From assembly GCA_947501475.1 (NCBI GenBank), contig CANMWA010000006.1:62001-126000 (forward strand): a stretch of 64,000 nucleotides of DNA. The letters run 5' to 3'. Positions 31,690-41,304 of the stretch are shown here, piece after piece (the stretch's first letter is position 1; the number at the start of each line of letters is the position of its first letter). This stretch comes from an uncultured Aquimarina sp. Its GTDB lineage: Bacteria > Bacteroidota > Bacteroidia > Flavobacteriales > Flavobacteriaceae. The position numbers were made by a program, and so were the translations under genes. Under the pieces are notes generated by a model. That model was not told the DNA's origin, searched no databases, and saw only the letters and a program-made list of their open reading frames with translations.

Positions 31690-33471
31690 CTAGTAAATTG
31701 TTTTTGACACTTTTATAGGATAGGCATAATCAGGAAAGCCGACCTTTTGAACCAAAGTGTCAAAATCAGGGATACCATGAAGGAGATAAAACTGAGGTTC
31801 GCTTACCAACCATGGCACTTCCATCTCATGGTCTTCAATAGCAATTTTTAACCATTTGATAGCCTCTCTTTTTTTACCTAAAGCAGCATATATAATTGCT
31901 ATAAACCAATTGGGAGAACCTGCATTGGTTCTTTTCTTCAGCTCTTTGAGTTCTATAAGTAACTCTTGAACCTTCTCTTTCTCACCATTGTGGGCGTGGG
32001 CGGCGGCCATCCAACCGATTATCCTTGGATAACGTTTGCCTTTGATTTCAATCAAATGTTGAAACAAGTTGATAGCTTTATCATAATTACCTGTGTTCAA
32101 CATAAAAAAACCAGCATTATCGTAAGTTAGGTGTTGTGATGAAAAAGAGGTTAATCTTTCTTGTATATAGGCAAATCCTTTTTTGTGCATGCCACTGTAA
32201 TAGTAGGGCATTATCATAGGTACATTAGGATAAAAAGGGGTTTCTCTATCAATCTTTAATGAAATCTCCATAGCTTCCTGATGCCGGTTTACGAATTGGA
32301 GAAAGTCACGATACATAATATAATTTAAAGGTTTTTTATCCTTCAAGCCTTGTTTGTAGTATTTATCAGCTTCCTTGAAATTCCAATAAAAAAAAGTCAA
32401 TTGAAAAGCTTTCATAGTATAGTTAAAATGCCAATCTTTATCTAATTTCATGGCAATATCTAAGTATCCCTCAGCAATTTTAAGAGCTTCTTTGCTATTT
32501 ATGGATGCTGAAAAAATAGAAGCTTTCATATGATAAATATTTGCTATTGCTGAGTAAGCTGGTGCAATTAAAGGATCTATAGCAATTGCTTTTTTTAAAT
32601 AAGTCAAAGATTGATGTATACCATAATCTCCTATTTGGTTCATGTGGTACATACCTTTCAGATAATTATCGTATGCTAAAGGGTTATATGAGGTTCTTTT
32701 TGCGAGAATAGTTTGTTCTTCAATGGAGAGGCTCGATTTCAATGTGCTAACAACATTTTTTGCTATATCACTTTGTATTTGTAACATATCTAAAACTTTA
32801 CGGTCGTAATGCTGTGCCCAAATTTGGCGCCCATCAGATGTATTAAATAGCTTTATCTCTATCCTTAAAATATGGTCTTGTTGTTGTAAACTTCCTTGTA
32901 AAATTGTTGCCACTCCAATTTTTTCCCTGATTTCTTTCATTGAACTTGAAGAGGTTGTCCCTGAGGAGGAAATTACGCTAAGGTTATTAATACTTGACAA
33001 ATTCCTACTAATTGCTTCCACTATACCGTGGGCTAAATATTCATTCTCTTTGGTTGGGCTTAGATTTTTAAAAGGAAGTACCATTATCGATCCTCCTATT
33101 TTTAAAGATCTGTATTGTATATCTGTGTTGGTCGACTGAATGATTTTTGAACATACTTTACTTGGCGGGTAACCAAAATATTCTTTAAAGCACTTGCTAA
33201 AATAGGATAGACTACCAAATCCCACTTGGTAGTATACTTCTGAAGCGGTCATCTCTTTTTCAATAAGTATTTTTTTAGCTTCTTCTAAGCGATATTCTCG
33301 AATAAGCCTGCTTATAGACTTTTTATTAATCTTTTGTAGTTTACGATGGAGGTGTGAACGACTTAGACCCACAAGATTTGCCAGCTGCTCTACCCCAAAT
33401 TGCTCATTATTGAGGTTGGCAGCAATTAAAGACTCAAGTTTTTTTAAAAAAGTTTGGCTCGAATTAGTCAT
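31690..33471 (-). CDS. AraC HTH - TolB-like - TPR fusion regulator
   Basis: 593 residues. An N-terminal AraC-type HTH (about 10-110: LVGLSRSHLHRKLQKINKKS; VGFGSLSYFSKCFKEYFGYPPS), then a TolB-like N-terminal domain (SIMVLPFKNLSPTKENEYLA, about 130-250, with GVATILQGSLQQQDHILRIEI) as found behind adenylate cyclases and regulators, and C-terminal TPRs (LAYDNYLKGMYHMNQIG, AINLFQHLIEIKGKRYP). The DNA-binding half is complete. There is no membrane segment, so it is a soluble regulator with a protein-binding tail. The target is unknown. Confidence 0.85.
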   Translation of the reverse strand: MTNSSQTFLKKLESLIAANLNNEQFGVEQLANLVGLSRSHLHRKLQKINKKSISRLIREYRLEEAKKILIEKEMTASEVYYQVGFGSLSYFSKCFKEYFGYPPSKVCSKIIQSTNTDIQYRSLKIGGSIMVLPFKNLSPTKENEYLAHGIVEAISRNLSSINNLSVISSSGTTSSSSMKEIREKIGVATILQGSLQQQDHILRIEIKLFNTSDGRQIWAQHYDRKVLDMLQIQSDIAKNVVSTLKSSLSIEEQTILAKRTSYNPLAYDNYLKGMYHMNQIGDYGIHQSLTYLKKAIAIDPLIAPAYSAIANIYHMKASIFSASINSKEALKIAEGYLDIAMKLDKDWHFNYTMKAFQLTFFYWNFKEADKYYKQGLKDKKPLNYIMYRDFLQFVNRHQEAMEISLKIDRETPFYPNVPMIMPYYYSGMHKKGFAYIQERLTSFSSQHLTYDNAGFFMLNTGNYDKAINLFQHLIEIKGKRYPRIIGWMAAAHAHNGEKEKVQELLIELKELKKRTNAGSPNWFIAIIYAALGKKREAIKWLKIAIEDHEMEVPWLVSEPQFYLLHGIPDFDTLVQKVGFPDYAYPIKVSKTIY

Positions 33472-33722
33472 AATAATGATTGGTAGTTAGTCTTTAATCA
33501 AGCAATAAGGCTCTCAATTTTTCACAGTCTAAAATACAAAAGTTAAAGAAAGAAGAAGAGGGGCTGGGGATGAAAATTATAAGAATGATTGAGAATAAAC
33601 TACGATGAGCCAATTACCTAGACTACTCAAAACTATTTGAAGACATTATTAAAGTTTATTCATTTAGCAATGCAAAAGGATTTGGTTAATAAAAGATTAA
33701 TTAAAAGGCAATAATATTTTCA

Positions 33723-34970
33723 TTATTCTGATATAATTGGTTTTAATGGCTGCTTTTTTTTTAATAATTCATAAATTAAATCGGCAGCTTCTTGCGGTCC
33801 TTTATAATTGTTAAATGACTTTTTAATGATTTGGGCATTTTTATGATAAATATTGTTTTCTTTTAATAATTCTACCAAAGCCTTTCTATAAAGTTTTACA
33901 TCCTGGTTGTCAGAAGATAGAACAATTCCTACTTTGGCTCTTTCTAAAAATCTTGCTTGAAAAAACTGATCATTACATATAGGTAGTAGTGCCATTGGGA
34001 TTCCTTTTGATAAACATTCTAAAACAGAATTTGCTCCCCCGTGGCTCACCATGACATCAACATTTTCAAGCACTTGAAGTTGTGGTACATATGGTAATAC
34101 AATAGAATCTTCGGAAAACATTTTAGCAAAACCTTCAAAGTACAAACTCCCAACGGAGACAATTAATTGAACATTTAACCCATCTAATGCATTTGCAACG
34201 GTAGCAAATAATGTAGGGTGATGGTACAACATACTACCTAGAGACATATATACTATTTTTTTATTCTTATTCAATTTTTCGAAAGGGAAAGGTGTTTCAT
34301 CTCCTCTTATTCCTTTATCTACGAAGGGTGTTCCTACATAAAAGGAAAAATCATTACCACTTAAATTTCTTGGAATATACATTTCAGAAGCAAATACAAT
34401 ATTCAACCAAGGAGATATTAAATCAGCAATACAAAAACGAACATTCTGTTGTATAGGTGAAAAAAGAGCTAATCGTTCAGTTTGGTATTTATTTAGAGTT
34501 TCTACTAAATCACTATTCCATTCTTTTGGTGTTAATGGATTAAGGGAATTAGAAATTCCTATCCAAGGGATTTTTTTCTTTTCTGCAACAATAGCACTTG
34601 CATATACCATAGGGTCGGAAACTATGATATCAGGTTTAAAAGAATTTAAGACTTCTTCTAAAGCATCAACTAAAAAAGGAACATTATCTATAAGTAAAGT
34701 TTTAATCCATCGTTGTAACCATTTTTTATCTTTAATTTTTTTTGCAAAATTAGCACCATGCACAGACAAATCATCGGAAATATTGAAATCTTCTTTTGGG
34801 GTGTAACATTTGAAATTGATTCCTACTTTTTTTAACTGATCAGAAATGTCAACTTGAGCAAAAAAAGCAATATTCATGTTCATATCAAATAAACATTTAG
34901 CAACTCCAATTAATGGATTAATATGTCCTCTTTCCGGAATGACAACGAATAAAATCTTAAATTGGTTCAT
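33723..34970 (-). CDS. UDP-glycosyltransferase, MGT/GT1 family
   Basis: 415 residues with the two-domain GT-B fold. The N-terminal start FVVIPERGHINPLIGVAKCL is the MGT family motif, and the C-terminal donor site VSHGGANSVLECLSKGIPMALLPICNDQFFQA is the GT1 signature. Such enzymes transfer a sugar to macrolides, terpenoids or other small molecules, often as detoxification. It stands alone on the minus strand, divergent from a GNAT acetyltransferase, so both could be xenobiotic-modifying functions. Confidence 0.88.
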   Translation of the reverse strand: MNQFKILFVVIPERGHINPLIGVAKCLFDMNMNIAFFAQVDISDQLKKVGINFKCYTPKEDFNISDDLSVHGANFAKKIKDKKWLQRWIKTLLIDNVPFLVDALEEVLNSFKPDIIVSDPMVYASAIVAEKKKIPWIGISNSLNPLTPKEWNSDLVETLNKYQTERLALFSPIQQNVRFCIADLISPWLNIVFASEMYIPRNLSGNDFSFYVGTPFVDKGIRGDETPFPFEKLNKNKKIVYMSLGSMLYHHPTLFATVANALDGLNVQLIVSVGSLYFEGFAKMFSEDSIVLPYVPQLQVLENVDVMVSHGGANSVLECLSKGIPMALLPICNDQFFQARFLERAKVGIVLSSDNQDVKLYRKALVELLKENNIYHKNAQIIKKSFNNYKGPQEAADLIYELLKKKQPLKPIISE

Positions 34971-35112
34971 ATTTATTTGATGAAGTAATTACAAAAATTG
35001 GATTAATTTTTTATAAAATCTGCAATTACATTCAATTTACATAAAAACCTTTATATATAAGAAATAAACCCAATTAGGTTTATACCCTTGGTTAACCGCA
35101 AGTTGAAAAACG

Positions 35113-35553
35113 ATGATTAGACCCTACAAACCGACTGATAAAGAGAGTTTATTGAAAATTTTCAGCTTTAATACTCCAAAATATTTTGACAAAAACGAAA
35201 TAAATGATTTTGAAGAATATCTAGAGCAAAAGGCAGAAACCTATTTGACTATTGAAGTAGATCATAATATTGTTGGCGGAACTGGATATTATATAAATGA
35301 AAATGATAAATCAGGGCGAATTACTTGGATTTTTTTTGACCCAAACTATTCTGGGAAAGGTCTAGGTAAACAGTCAGTAGAACATTGTTTGAAAATATTA
35401 AGTAAAGATAAAAGAGTAGAAAAGTTCATTGTAAGAACATCTCAACTTGCATATAGGTTTTTTGAAAAATTTGAGTATAGTATTAATCGAATCGAAAAAA
35501 ATTATTGGGGAGAAGGTCTTGATTTATACGAAATGGAAAAGTCTAATAAATAA
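35113..35553 (+). CDS. GNAT-family N-acetyltransferase
   Basis: 146 residues starting MIRPYKPTDKESLLKIF, typical of GNAT proteins. The acetyl-CoA-binding motif A is WIFFDPNYSGKGLGKQSVEHCL with the G-x-G segment, and RFFEKFEYSINRIEKNYW is motif B. It is a short cytoplasmic enzyme of unknown acceptor. It lies 143 bases downstream of the divergent GT1 start. Confidence 0.85.
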   Translation: MIRPYKPTDKESLLKIFSFNTPKYFDKNEINDFEEYLEQKAETYLTIEVDHNIVGGTGYYINENDKSGRITWIFFDPNYSGKGLGKQSVEHCLKILSKDKRVEKFIVRTSQLAYRFFEKFEYSINRIEKNYWGEGLDLYEMEKSNK

Positions 35554-35604
35554 AAACCAAAAACATAGCTAGTCAAAGCTAAATCTTATATAAACTCGAT
35601 TTTG

Positions 35605-35650
35605 TTTGATATATCAAATGATTTACTATATTTGTTTGATATATCAAACA
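35605..35650 (+). promoter_or_regulatory. marR promoter with two phased operator palindromes
   Basis: The perfect palindrome TTTGATATATCAAA occurs at 35605-35618 and again, extended to TGTTTGATATATCAAACA, at 35633-35650. Centres are 30 bases apart, about three helical turns. The promoter -33 TTG (35606-35608) lies in the first and -7 TATATTTG (35627-35634) abuts the second, so binding would shut the promoter. This placement also shows that the marR start is the ATG at 35653. Confidence 0.75.
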
Positions 35651-35652
35651 AA

Positions 35653-36096
35653 ATGAAATTCAACACTCCTACAACCACTGCATTGTACTCTATCGAAGAA
35701 GCAATTAAAACATATAGAAAATTTTGTCAAAAAAATATTTCGAATATCATCAAAGATATTACTGTAGATCAAACCTTGATATTGATTATAATAGACAAAT
35801 ACCCAGAGCATACTCAAATGGAAATAGCCGAACTTGTATTTAAAGATTATGCTTCTATCACAAGAATAATAAATCTTATGATATCTAAAGCATATCTTGA
35901 AAAACACATTAATCAAAATGATCATAGAAGGTCATCTATAAAAATAACTAGGAAAGGTAGAGAAGCTATTAAGAAGCTTACACCTGTTATCGAATATAAC
36001 AGGAAAATAGCACTTTTGGATTTTGACGATAACGAAATGCATCAATTATATAATTCTCTACAAAAAATCATTTCTAACTGTAAAAATCAATCATGA
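35653..36096 (+). CDS. MarR-family transcriptional regulator
   Basis: 147 residues from the ATG at 35653; an earlier TTG at 35602 would read through the operator palindromes. The winged helix has the MarR order: EMAELVFKDYASITRIINLMISKAYLEKHINQNDHRRSSIKITRKG, with the R-D/N-x-R wing. It is probably autorepressing through the two palindromes just upstream. Its stop overlaps the ATG of the downstream serine hydrolase by four bases, so repressor and enzyme are made together and the hydrolase is the likely effector gene. Confidence 0.88.
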   Translation: MKFNTPTTTALYSIEEAIKTYRKFCQKNISNIIKDITVDQTLILIIIDKYPEHTQMEIAELVFKDYASITRIINLMISKAYLEKHINQNDHRRSSIKITRKGREAIKKLTPVIEYNRKIALLDFDDNEMHQLYNSLQKIISNCKNQS

Positions 36097-37541
36097 AAAA
36101 ATTAATTCTAATTTTTGCAATAATTTTAGTAACCAATTGTACATCAGATAGTCAAGATCAGAAGAAAACAATTATAGAAAAAAAAACAGAATTAATAGAT
36201 AAATATATAACTGAATTAGCTGCCAAAGATAAATTCAGCGGAGCAGTTCTTGTGGCTAAAGATGGAAGAATCTTACTAAAAAAAGCTTTTGGATATGCTC
36301 ATTTAGGGCTAAAAGTAAAAAATAATATCAATACAAAATTTAGTTATGCATCTATAGCAAAGACCTTTACTTCAGTTGCAATTTTTCAATTAATACAAAA
36401 GGAAAGATTATCGCTAACTGATAATGTTGGTAAATATTTAATAGACTATCCCAATAAAATCATACGAGACTCGGTGACTATTAAACACCTCCTTACTCAT
36501 ACAAGTGGAGTTCCTAATTATTTTGCTAAAAAGGAATTTTTAGAATCATCCAAAACCCGCTTTAGGGCAATGGAAGATTTAAGACCTCTATATGAAAACG
36601 AACCTATGGAATCAAAACCAGGGGAAATATTCTCTTACAGAAATACTAACTATGTGTTATTAGGTAGAATAATAGAAAAAATCACAAGTTTATCATATGA
36701 TGAATATGTTGCCAAACATATTTTTTCTCCATTGTCAATGAAAAACACAGGTAATTTTGATATAGATCATGTCATTGAAAATGCTGCCGAGGGATATACA
36801 ATTTCTAATATCTATCCTAACAAGTACCAGCTCAACACTTTTATGGGAACGGTGAGAGGAAGTTCAGCAGGTGGTGGATATACAACCTTAGATGATCTTT
36901 ACCAATTCGCCGAAGCTATAAAAAAAAGTAAGTTATTAAATAAAACTTACACTGATATTTTGACAAAACCTTTAAACAAAAAAACAAGATATGGTTATGG
37001 GTTATCATTCACTAATCCAGAAAAAGGAACAATATTTGGGCATAGTGGAGGACATTTTGGAGTGGGTAGTGAATGGAGAATCTATAAAGATGAAGGGTAT
37101 ATTGTTATAATACTAACTAATAGAGATGCTGAACAAGGTTTTATGGAAGCCCGATTTTTTATACAGCGCTTAATTTCTGGTTCAACTCCATCCATTGATG
37201 CTTTCTTTTTAACAAAAAAAGTTATCGAAACTTGTATTGACCAGGGGTATAAAACAGCTTCTAAATTGATTTGTTCAAGCACAATTGATTTGTCTGAAAA
37301 CGACTTGAACTCCAAAGGTTATGAATTACTACAAAAAGAAAAGTATGATTTAGCCATTAAAATATTTAAACTGGAGACTTTAGCTTTCCCTAAATCGTAC
37401 TACTCATTTGACTCTCTAGGTGAAGCCTATATGAAAAATGGAGACATCGATTTAGCCATTTTAAACTATAAAAAAAGTTTAGAATTAAATCCTGAAAACA
37501 ATAACGCTAAGGAAATGATAAAAAAAATGAAAATAAAATAA
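36093..37541 (+). CDS. Beta-lactamase-fold serine hydrolase lipoprotein with TPR tail
   Basis: 482 residues. Lipoprotein signal (MKKLILIFAIILVTNCTSDS). Class C/PBP4-type hydrolase with SxxK in FSYASIAKTF, YxN in YRNTNYVLLG and HSGG in FGHSGGHFGVG. The last 100 residues carry TPR-like units (NSKGYELLQKEKYDLAIKIF; DSLGEAYMKNGDIDLAILNY). The likely role is hydrolysis of a small ester or peptide (esterase or D-aminopeptidase type) at the envelope. A true beta-lactamase is possible but not favoured by the family. Cotranscribed with the MarR repressor. Confidence 0.88.
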   Translation: MKKLILIFAIILVTNCTSDSQDQKKTIIEKKTELIDKYITELAAKDKFSGAVLVAKDGRILLKKAFGYAHLGLKVKNNINTKFSYASIAKTFTSVAIFQLIQKERLSLTDNVGKYLIDYPNKIIRDSVTIKHLLTHTSGVPNYFAKKEFLESSKTRFRAMEDLRPLYENEPMESKPGEIFSYRNTNYVLLGRIIEKITSLSYDEYVAKHIFSPLSMKNTGNFDIDHVIENAAEGYTISNIYPNKYQLNTFMGTVRGSSAGGGYTTLDDLYQFAEAIKKSKLLNKTYTDILTKPLNKKTRYGYGLSFTNPEKGTIFGHSGGHFGVGSEWRIYKDEGYIVIILTNRDAEQGFMEARFFIQRLISGSTPSIDAFFLTKKVIETCIDQGYKTASKLICSSTIDLSENDLNSKGYELLQKEKYDLAIKIFKLETLAFPKSYYSFDSLGEAYMKNGDIDLAILNYKKSLELNPENNNAKEMIKKMKIK

Positions 37542-37560
37542 TAATCTATAAAAACATAGG

Positions 37561-37589
37561 GCGTTTGGATTAAGTACCGAACGCTTTTT
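37561..37589 (+). terminator. Terminator of the marR-hydrolase operon
   Basis: GCGTTTGG (37561-37568) pairs with CCGAACGC (37577-37584) through one G-T pair and is followed by T5. It lies 20 bases past the hydrolase stop. Confidence 0.75.
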
Positions 37590-37710
37590 ATATTCAAAGT
37601 CCGCTAAATATAAAATTTGGCTAATTACCAGTCGGAAACGTAATTACCCATACCCAGACAATTTTGTCTGTTTTTTTTGCAATAATGCAAACCTTATTAA
37701 CTGCCTCTAC

Positions 37711-38871
37711 TTAATTCACTATATGAGGATAAATTTTTTGGCGGTTCTGGAATCTAAGAATGGCTTCTTTTACTATTATCCCCTCATCTATGTTTATTGC
37801 ATTTTTGATAGTAGGATTTTCTATCCAACTTGCTCGACCCTCGAGCACTGATGCTAAATGTACAATCAATGCAGCAGAAATTGATCTTGAAGCACTTTCC
37901 CAAAAATAACTAGGAGTGTGATCCACCGCGTAGTAATCGATATTATCTACTGCTATAATTGGATTTTTAAAGCTGGTTGGAGTAGCAAAATAAAAGCCCA
38001 TTCCTTCATCGCAACTAACATCGATGATTAAAGTACCTGGCTTTAGCCTAGATTTTTCTTCTTCAATCACAAAATTGATAGGGTTATTTGGATCTTGAAA
38101 AGTACCATTAATTATGATTTCGGATTCACTTATCAAATCTAATAGTGGTTTTTCTGATCCGTCATGTTCTACGATAAGCAATCGAGGATCATTTATTTCG
38201 CTTTTTATAATTCTAACGTAATTTACATCCAATATTTCTTCTCTAACCTCATGATCTGGTCTTTGAATACAGACGGTGATGTCTCTAAAGCCATGAGCTT
38301 TTAATGCGTATATAGCTCCCCGGCTAACGGCACCAAAACTAAATATAATCACCTTCCTTTGATTTCCATAATGCCCATCTATCCCTTTCAGTTGCAAGGC
38401 ATGTATAACAGCACAGTAACCAGCCATTTCATTGTTCTTATAGAAAGTATGTCTGCCCATTTCTCCATTTGGCTTCCAGACAAACATATCTTCAAAGGCA
38501 ATTAAGGTGAGTTTTCTATCTATAGCAGTTTGTGTAACCTCGATTTGCTGAGCGCAGTGAGGATACCCCCAAAGAACACCTCCTGTTTTTAACTGTTCAA
38601 GATCAGATACTACTGGTTTAGCTATTATAGCAGATCCAATATTTGATAATATTTCATTTCGTGTGGCTATTCCTCCTGTTTGATCTGCGATTTCTTCATC
38701 TTCAATATTAAAAGGAGCCCCATATCCTTTTTCAAAAATGAGCTGCCTGCGAATGTTTTCTGGAAGTCTTTTTAGGTGTTCTGGATGAATGGGTACGCGT
38801 CTTTCATCTTCTTTTTTTGAAGTTCCAATAATACCAATTTTTGATAAAGCCATATGATTTTGTTTTTTCAA
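37711..38871 (-). CDS. Alanine dehydrogenase/transhydrogenase-like enzyme, N5-(carboxyethyl)ornithine synthase type
   Basis: 386 residues. The N-terminal AlaDh/PNT domain (IGIIGTSKKEDERRVPIHPEHL) is followed by the nucleotide-binding half (KVIIFSFGAVSRGAIYALKA, a Rossmann GxGxxxG variant) and IIDVSCDEGMGFYFATPTSF. The protein resembles N5-(carboxyethyl)ornithine synthase, which reductively joins pyruvate to ornithine with NADPH, and saccharopine-like enzymes. The substrate is not readable from this; opine synthase or amino-acid dehydrogenase both fit. It stands alone on the minus strand. Confidence 0.8.
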   Translation of the reverse strand: MKKQNHMALSKIGIIGTSKKEDERRVPIHPEHLKRLPENIRRQLIFEKGYGAPFNIEDEEIADQTGGIATRNEILSNIGSAIIAKPVVSDLEQLKTGGVLWGYPHCAQQIEVTQTAIDRKLTLIAFEDMFVWKPNGEMGRHTFYKNNEMAGYCAVIHALQLKGIDGHYGNQRKVIIFSFGAVSRGAIYALKAHGFRDITVCIQRPDHEVREEILDVNYVRIIKSEINDPRLLIVEHDGSEKPLLDLISESEIIINGTFQDPNNPINFVIEEEKSRLKPGTLIIDVSCDEGMGFYFATPTSFKNPIIAVDNIDYYAVDHTPSYFWESASRSISAALIVHLASVLEGRASWIENPTIKNAINIDEGIIVKEAILRFQNRQKIYPHIVN

Positions 38872-39263
38872 TTGAAATCGACGACCGCTATTAATGAAAT
38901 AGACAAGACGTCTTTGTAAGATTCTTATAAACGGTTACTTATTAAAAATCAGTCATTAAGTGATATAGCGCATCAATAATCAGAAAGGACATACAGATAA
39001 GTGACCTTTTGGGTTCTCAAGACTAGAACCGACAAGTATGATAATATCAACGGATAAATAATCCGACACTAAAGATACTTTAAATAATGGTGTTATTAAG
39101 CTGTGATTACTATAATTCATGAAACCACACAAACTAATAATTTGAAAATAGAGAAAAGCAAGTAACATTATTTGCTCGTTCTTCGTAAAAAAGTAGCTCT
39201 ACATAAACCGTTATTTAATAACTCTCCATAAGTCATAAAAAAGGTAAAGCATTTTGTTGGATA
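38872..39263. other. Intergenic stretch, nothing specific seen
   Basis: Lies between divergent genes. No coding trace and no clear promoter are visible. Confidence 0.35.
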
Positions 39264-39905
39264 TTGTTACTTTTATATTTAGAAAATAATACCAATTGTT
39301 ATTATATAATTGTTAATCACAAACAAAAAACTATCGAAAAAATAGAAGACATATACCAGCATTTTGAAACTTACATCAAGCTTTCAGAAGATTTAAAGTC
39401 AGAGCTTACAAATCGATTAAAACCAATAATCTTTAAAAAAGGAGAATTGGTTTTGGATGCAAATCAAATTTGTAAAGAAAGTTACTTTATTCGCAAGGGA
39501 GTTTTAAGAACTTATTTTTTAAAAGATGGAAAGGAAATAAGCGAATATTTCAGCTCTGCAAATGAATGGGTAAATTCACCTAAAAGCTTTATGCAAAGAA
39601 AAAAAGACATGTACTACATTGATGCGGTAGAAGACACAACTGCCTTTCTGCTAAAAGTGAATGATCTTGTCTTCCTTTTTGATAATTTTCCTGAAATGGA
39701 ACGTTATGCCCGATTATCTATGGGAAGTGTTTTCGGACACTTGATGGAGCGAATTGCATCTATGCGATTTACCTCAGCTAAAGAAAGATATCTACACTTC
39801 AAAAATGTCTATGCCGACATATATCCACGAATACCACTTGGAATGGTAGCATCATATATAGGTATTACTCAAGAAACACTGAGTAGAATAAGATCTGAAA
39901 AATGA
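39264..39905 (+). CDS. Crp/Fnr-family regulator
   Basis: About 213 residues from a TTG at 39264; no ATG is available until well inside, so the start is uncertain and the first residues may not be translated. The cyclic-nucleotide-binding-like domain reads LKPIIFKKGELVLDANQICKESYFIRKGVLRTYF and ISEYFSSANEWV. The C-terminal HTH is ASYIGITQETLSRIRSEK. Bacteroidota members often lack bound cAMP and act as unligated switches. It precedes the hydrolase at 39974 by 68 bases and probably controls it. Confidence 0.8.
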   Translation: MLLLYLENNTNCYYIIVNHKQKTIEKIEDIYQHFETYIKLSEDLKSELTNRLKPIIFKKGELVLDANQICKESYFIRKGVLRTYFLKDGKEISEYFSSANEWVNSPKSFMQRKKDMYYIDAVEDTTAFLLKVNDLVFLFDNFPEMERYARLSMGSVFGHLMERIASMRFTSAKERYLHFKNVYADIYPRIPLGMVASYIGITQETLSRIRSEK

Positions 39906-39973
39906 TTTTTTGATATAGGTCAAAAGTTATGAAGGTTTCAATCTGTAGTTTTGGGTTTTAAAACTAAAACTAA

Positions 39974-40837
39974 ATGAGAAGAAAAATTAAAATAATCGTA
40001 ATAGTCTTTATATCATTTCTAACCTTTGGGCTAATATATGTTTTTACTTACGTACCCAAACTTTCTAAACAACACGGAGTGGTTGAAGCAAAACTATATC
40101 TCGGAAACTCTGATAAACAACCCCTATTTGTTGGTTTTGGAGGAGGTGGAGGGGGTAATGATTGGGTAAGGAATTATTTAAAGGGAAAACGTGATAGCTT
40201 AAATCAGAAAGGCTATGCCGTATTAGCTATAGGATATTTTAGATCGATTGGGACACAAAAAAGTTTAGATAGAATATCACTAGATGCAATAAGAGATACA
40301 ATTCTTTCTGTTGCGCAAAATCCTCAAATAGATGAATCAAAAATTATATTATTTGGAGGTTCACGAGGTGGCGAGCTTGCTCTAAATCTAGCGAGCAGAT
40401 ATAAAGAATTTAATGGTGTAATTGTAGGGTCTACATCTAATGTTAGTTTTCCAGCTATTACCTGGTCTGCAAACACTGCTTCTTGGACTTATAAAAACAA
40501 AGAAGTTGCTTATGTGCCTGCTCCTTTTAAAATGATATTACCCGCATTGAAAGGTGATTTATACACTGCACATAGCATGATGCTCGAAGATGAAGTGGCG
40601 GTAGAAAAAGCAGAAATTCAAGTAGAAAATATAAATGGGCCCATATTAATTTTATCAGGTAAAGATGATGACCAATGGCCTGCTCCTCAAATGTCAGACA
40701 AAATTGTAACCCGATTGAAAGAAAACAATTTTAGTCATTACTATTCGCATATTCAACTTGATGGGGGACATGCAGCTCCATTAGAACATTTCAATCTTGT
40801 TTTCGATTTTTTGGAACAACACTTCAAAATTGAATAA
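39974..40837 (+). CDS. Alpha/beta hydrolase, acyl-CoA thioesterase/BAAT-like
   Basis: 287 residues with an N-terminal hydrophobic segment (IIVIVFISFLTFGLIYVFTYV), so membrane anchored or exported. It has a glycine-rich oxyanion loop FVGFGGGGGGNDW, the nucleophile elbow FGGSRGGELALN, an acidic residue in SGKDDDQWPAPQ and the histidine in DGGHAAP. This is the pattern of bile-acid-CoA:amino acid N-acyltransferase and related thioesterases. The acceptor is unknown. The Crp-family gene upstream suggests regulated expression. Confidence 0.8.
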   Translation: MRRKIKIIVIVFISFLTFGLIYVFTYVPKLSKQHGVVEAKLYLGNSDKQPLFVGFGGGGGGNDWVRNYLKGKRDSLNQKGYAVLAIGYFRSIGTQKSLDRISLDAIRDTILSVAQNPQIDESKIILFGGSRGGELALNLASRYKEFNGVIVGSTSNVSFPAITWSANTASWTYKNKEVAYVPAPFKMILPALKGDLYTAHSMMLEDEVAVEKAEIQVENINGPILILSGKDDDQWPAPQMSDKIVTRLKENNFSHYYSHIQLDGGHAAPLEHFNLVFDFLEQHFKIE

Positions 40838-40862
40838 AAACAGTGACTAACATTATTTAAAT

Positions 40863-40896
40863 GTAATAGCGGTTTGGGTATAGATTTAAACAGTTA
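40863..40896. repeat. Cassette-type intergenic repeat, copy A
   Basis: GTAATAGCGGTTTGGGTATA and the following bases to GTTAT match copy B at 45810-45846 (GTAATAGCGGTTTTGGTGCA ... ACCGTT). Both follow the stop of an accessory gene and precede the next small gene by 100-150 bases. A TTT...AAAC arm can fold back. Confidence 0.5.
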
Positions 40897-40950
40897 TCCT
40901 TTTTTTTCGACAACTCTTAATTTTCCTGCTTGCAAAAGGAATCGTTGTAG

Positions 40951-40976
40951 TGATCAAAGGAGTTACTCTTTGATCA
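40951..40976 (+). terminator. Inverted repeat behind the hydrolase, possible terminator
   Basis: TGATCAAA (40951-40958) pairs with TTTGATCA (40969-40976), with a second short stem GAG/CTC inside. T tract after it is short (ATTTT). It may end the hydrolase transcript or belong to the cassette-type repeat starting at 40863. Confidence 0.4.
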
Positions 40977-41034
40977 ATTTTAAACAATATTGTTTTTAGT
41001 TATAAATACTATAATCTAAAATTAATGTTTCTAA

Positions 41035-41277
41035 TTGAAAGAAATACCTAGAAGAGACGATTATGAAATGATTATTGGAATATTTGACAATATAGAAAAG
41101 GCAAATAATGCAGAAGGATCATATATTGAGTATTATAAAAAAAACGATAGTTTAAGAGAACAGTATGTAGATGTTAATTTTAATGAAGACATCATAGTAA
41201 AAGAAGCATCGAACATGGTTGAATTTGACCATAAAATTGTTGCCCAAACTGAACTACTGTCCCTTTATTTTTTTTAA
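41035..41277 (+). CDS. Doubtful small ORF (80 aa)
   Basis: Starts with TTG, acid- and lysine-rich (MKEIPRRDDYEMIIGIFDNI), no motif. The size and weak start make it unsure; the repeat elements on both sides suggest a cassette whose gene is short or decayed. No function is proposed. Confidence 0.35.
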   Translation: MKEIPRRDDYEMIIGIFDNIEKANNAEGSYIEYYKKNDSLREQYVDVNFNEDIIVKEASNMVEFDHKIVAQTELLSLYFF

Positions 41278-41304
41278 TTTTAGAAAATAAATTTAAAACC
41301 CTAA

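Noticed and set aside
35060..35090. AAACC...GGTTT inverted repeat between the GT1 and GNAT genes
   Set aside because: Arms are five bases only and no promoter element is near; too weak to call an operator.
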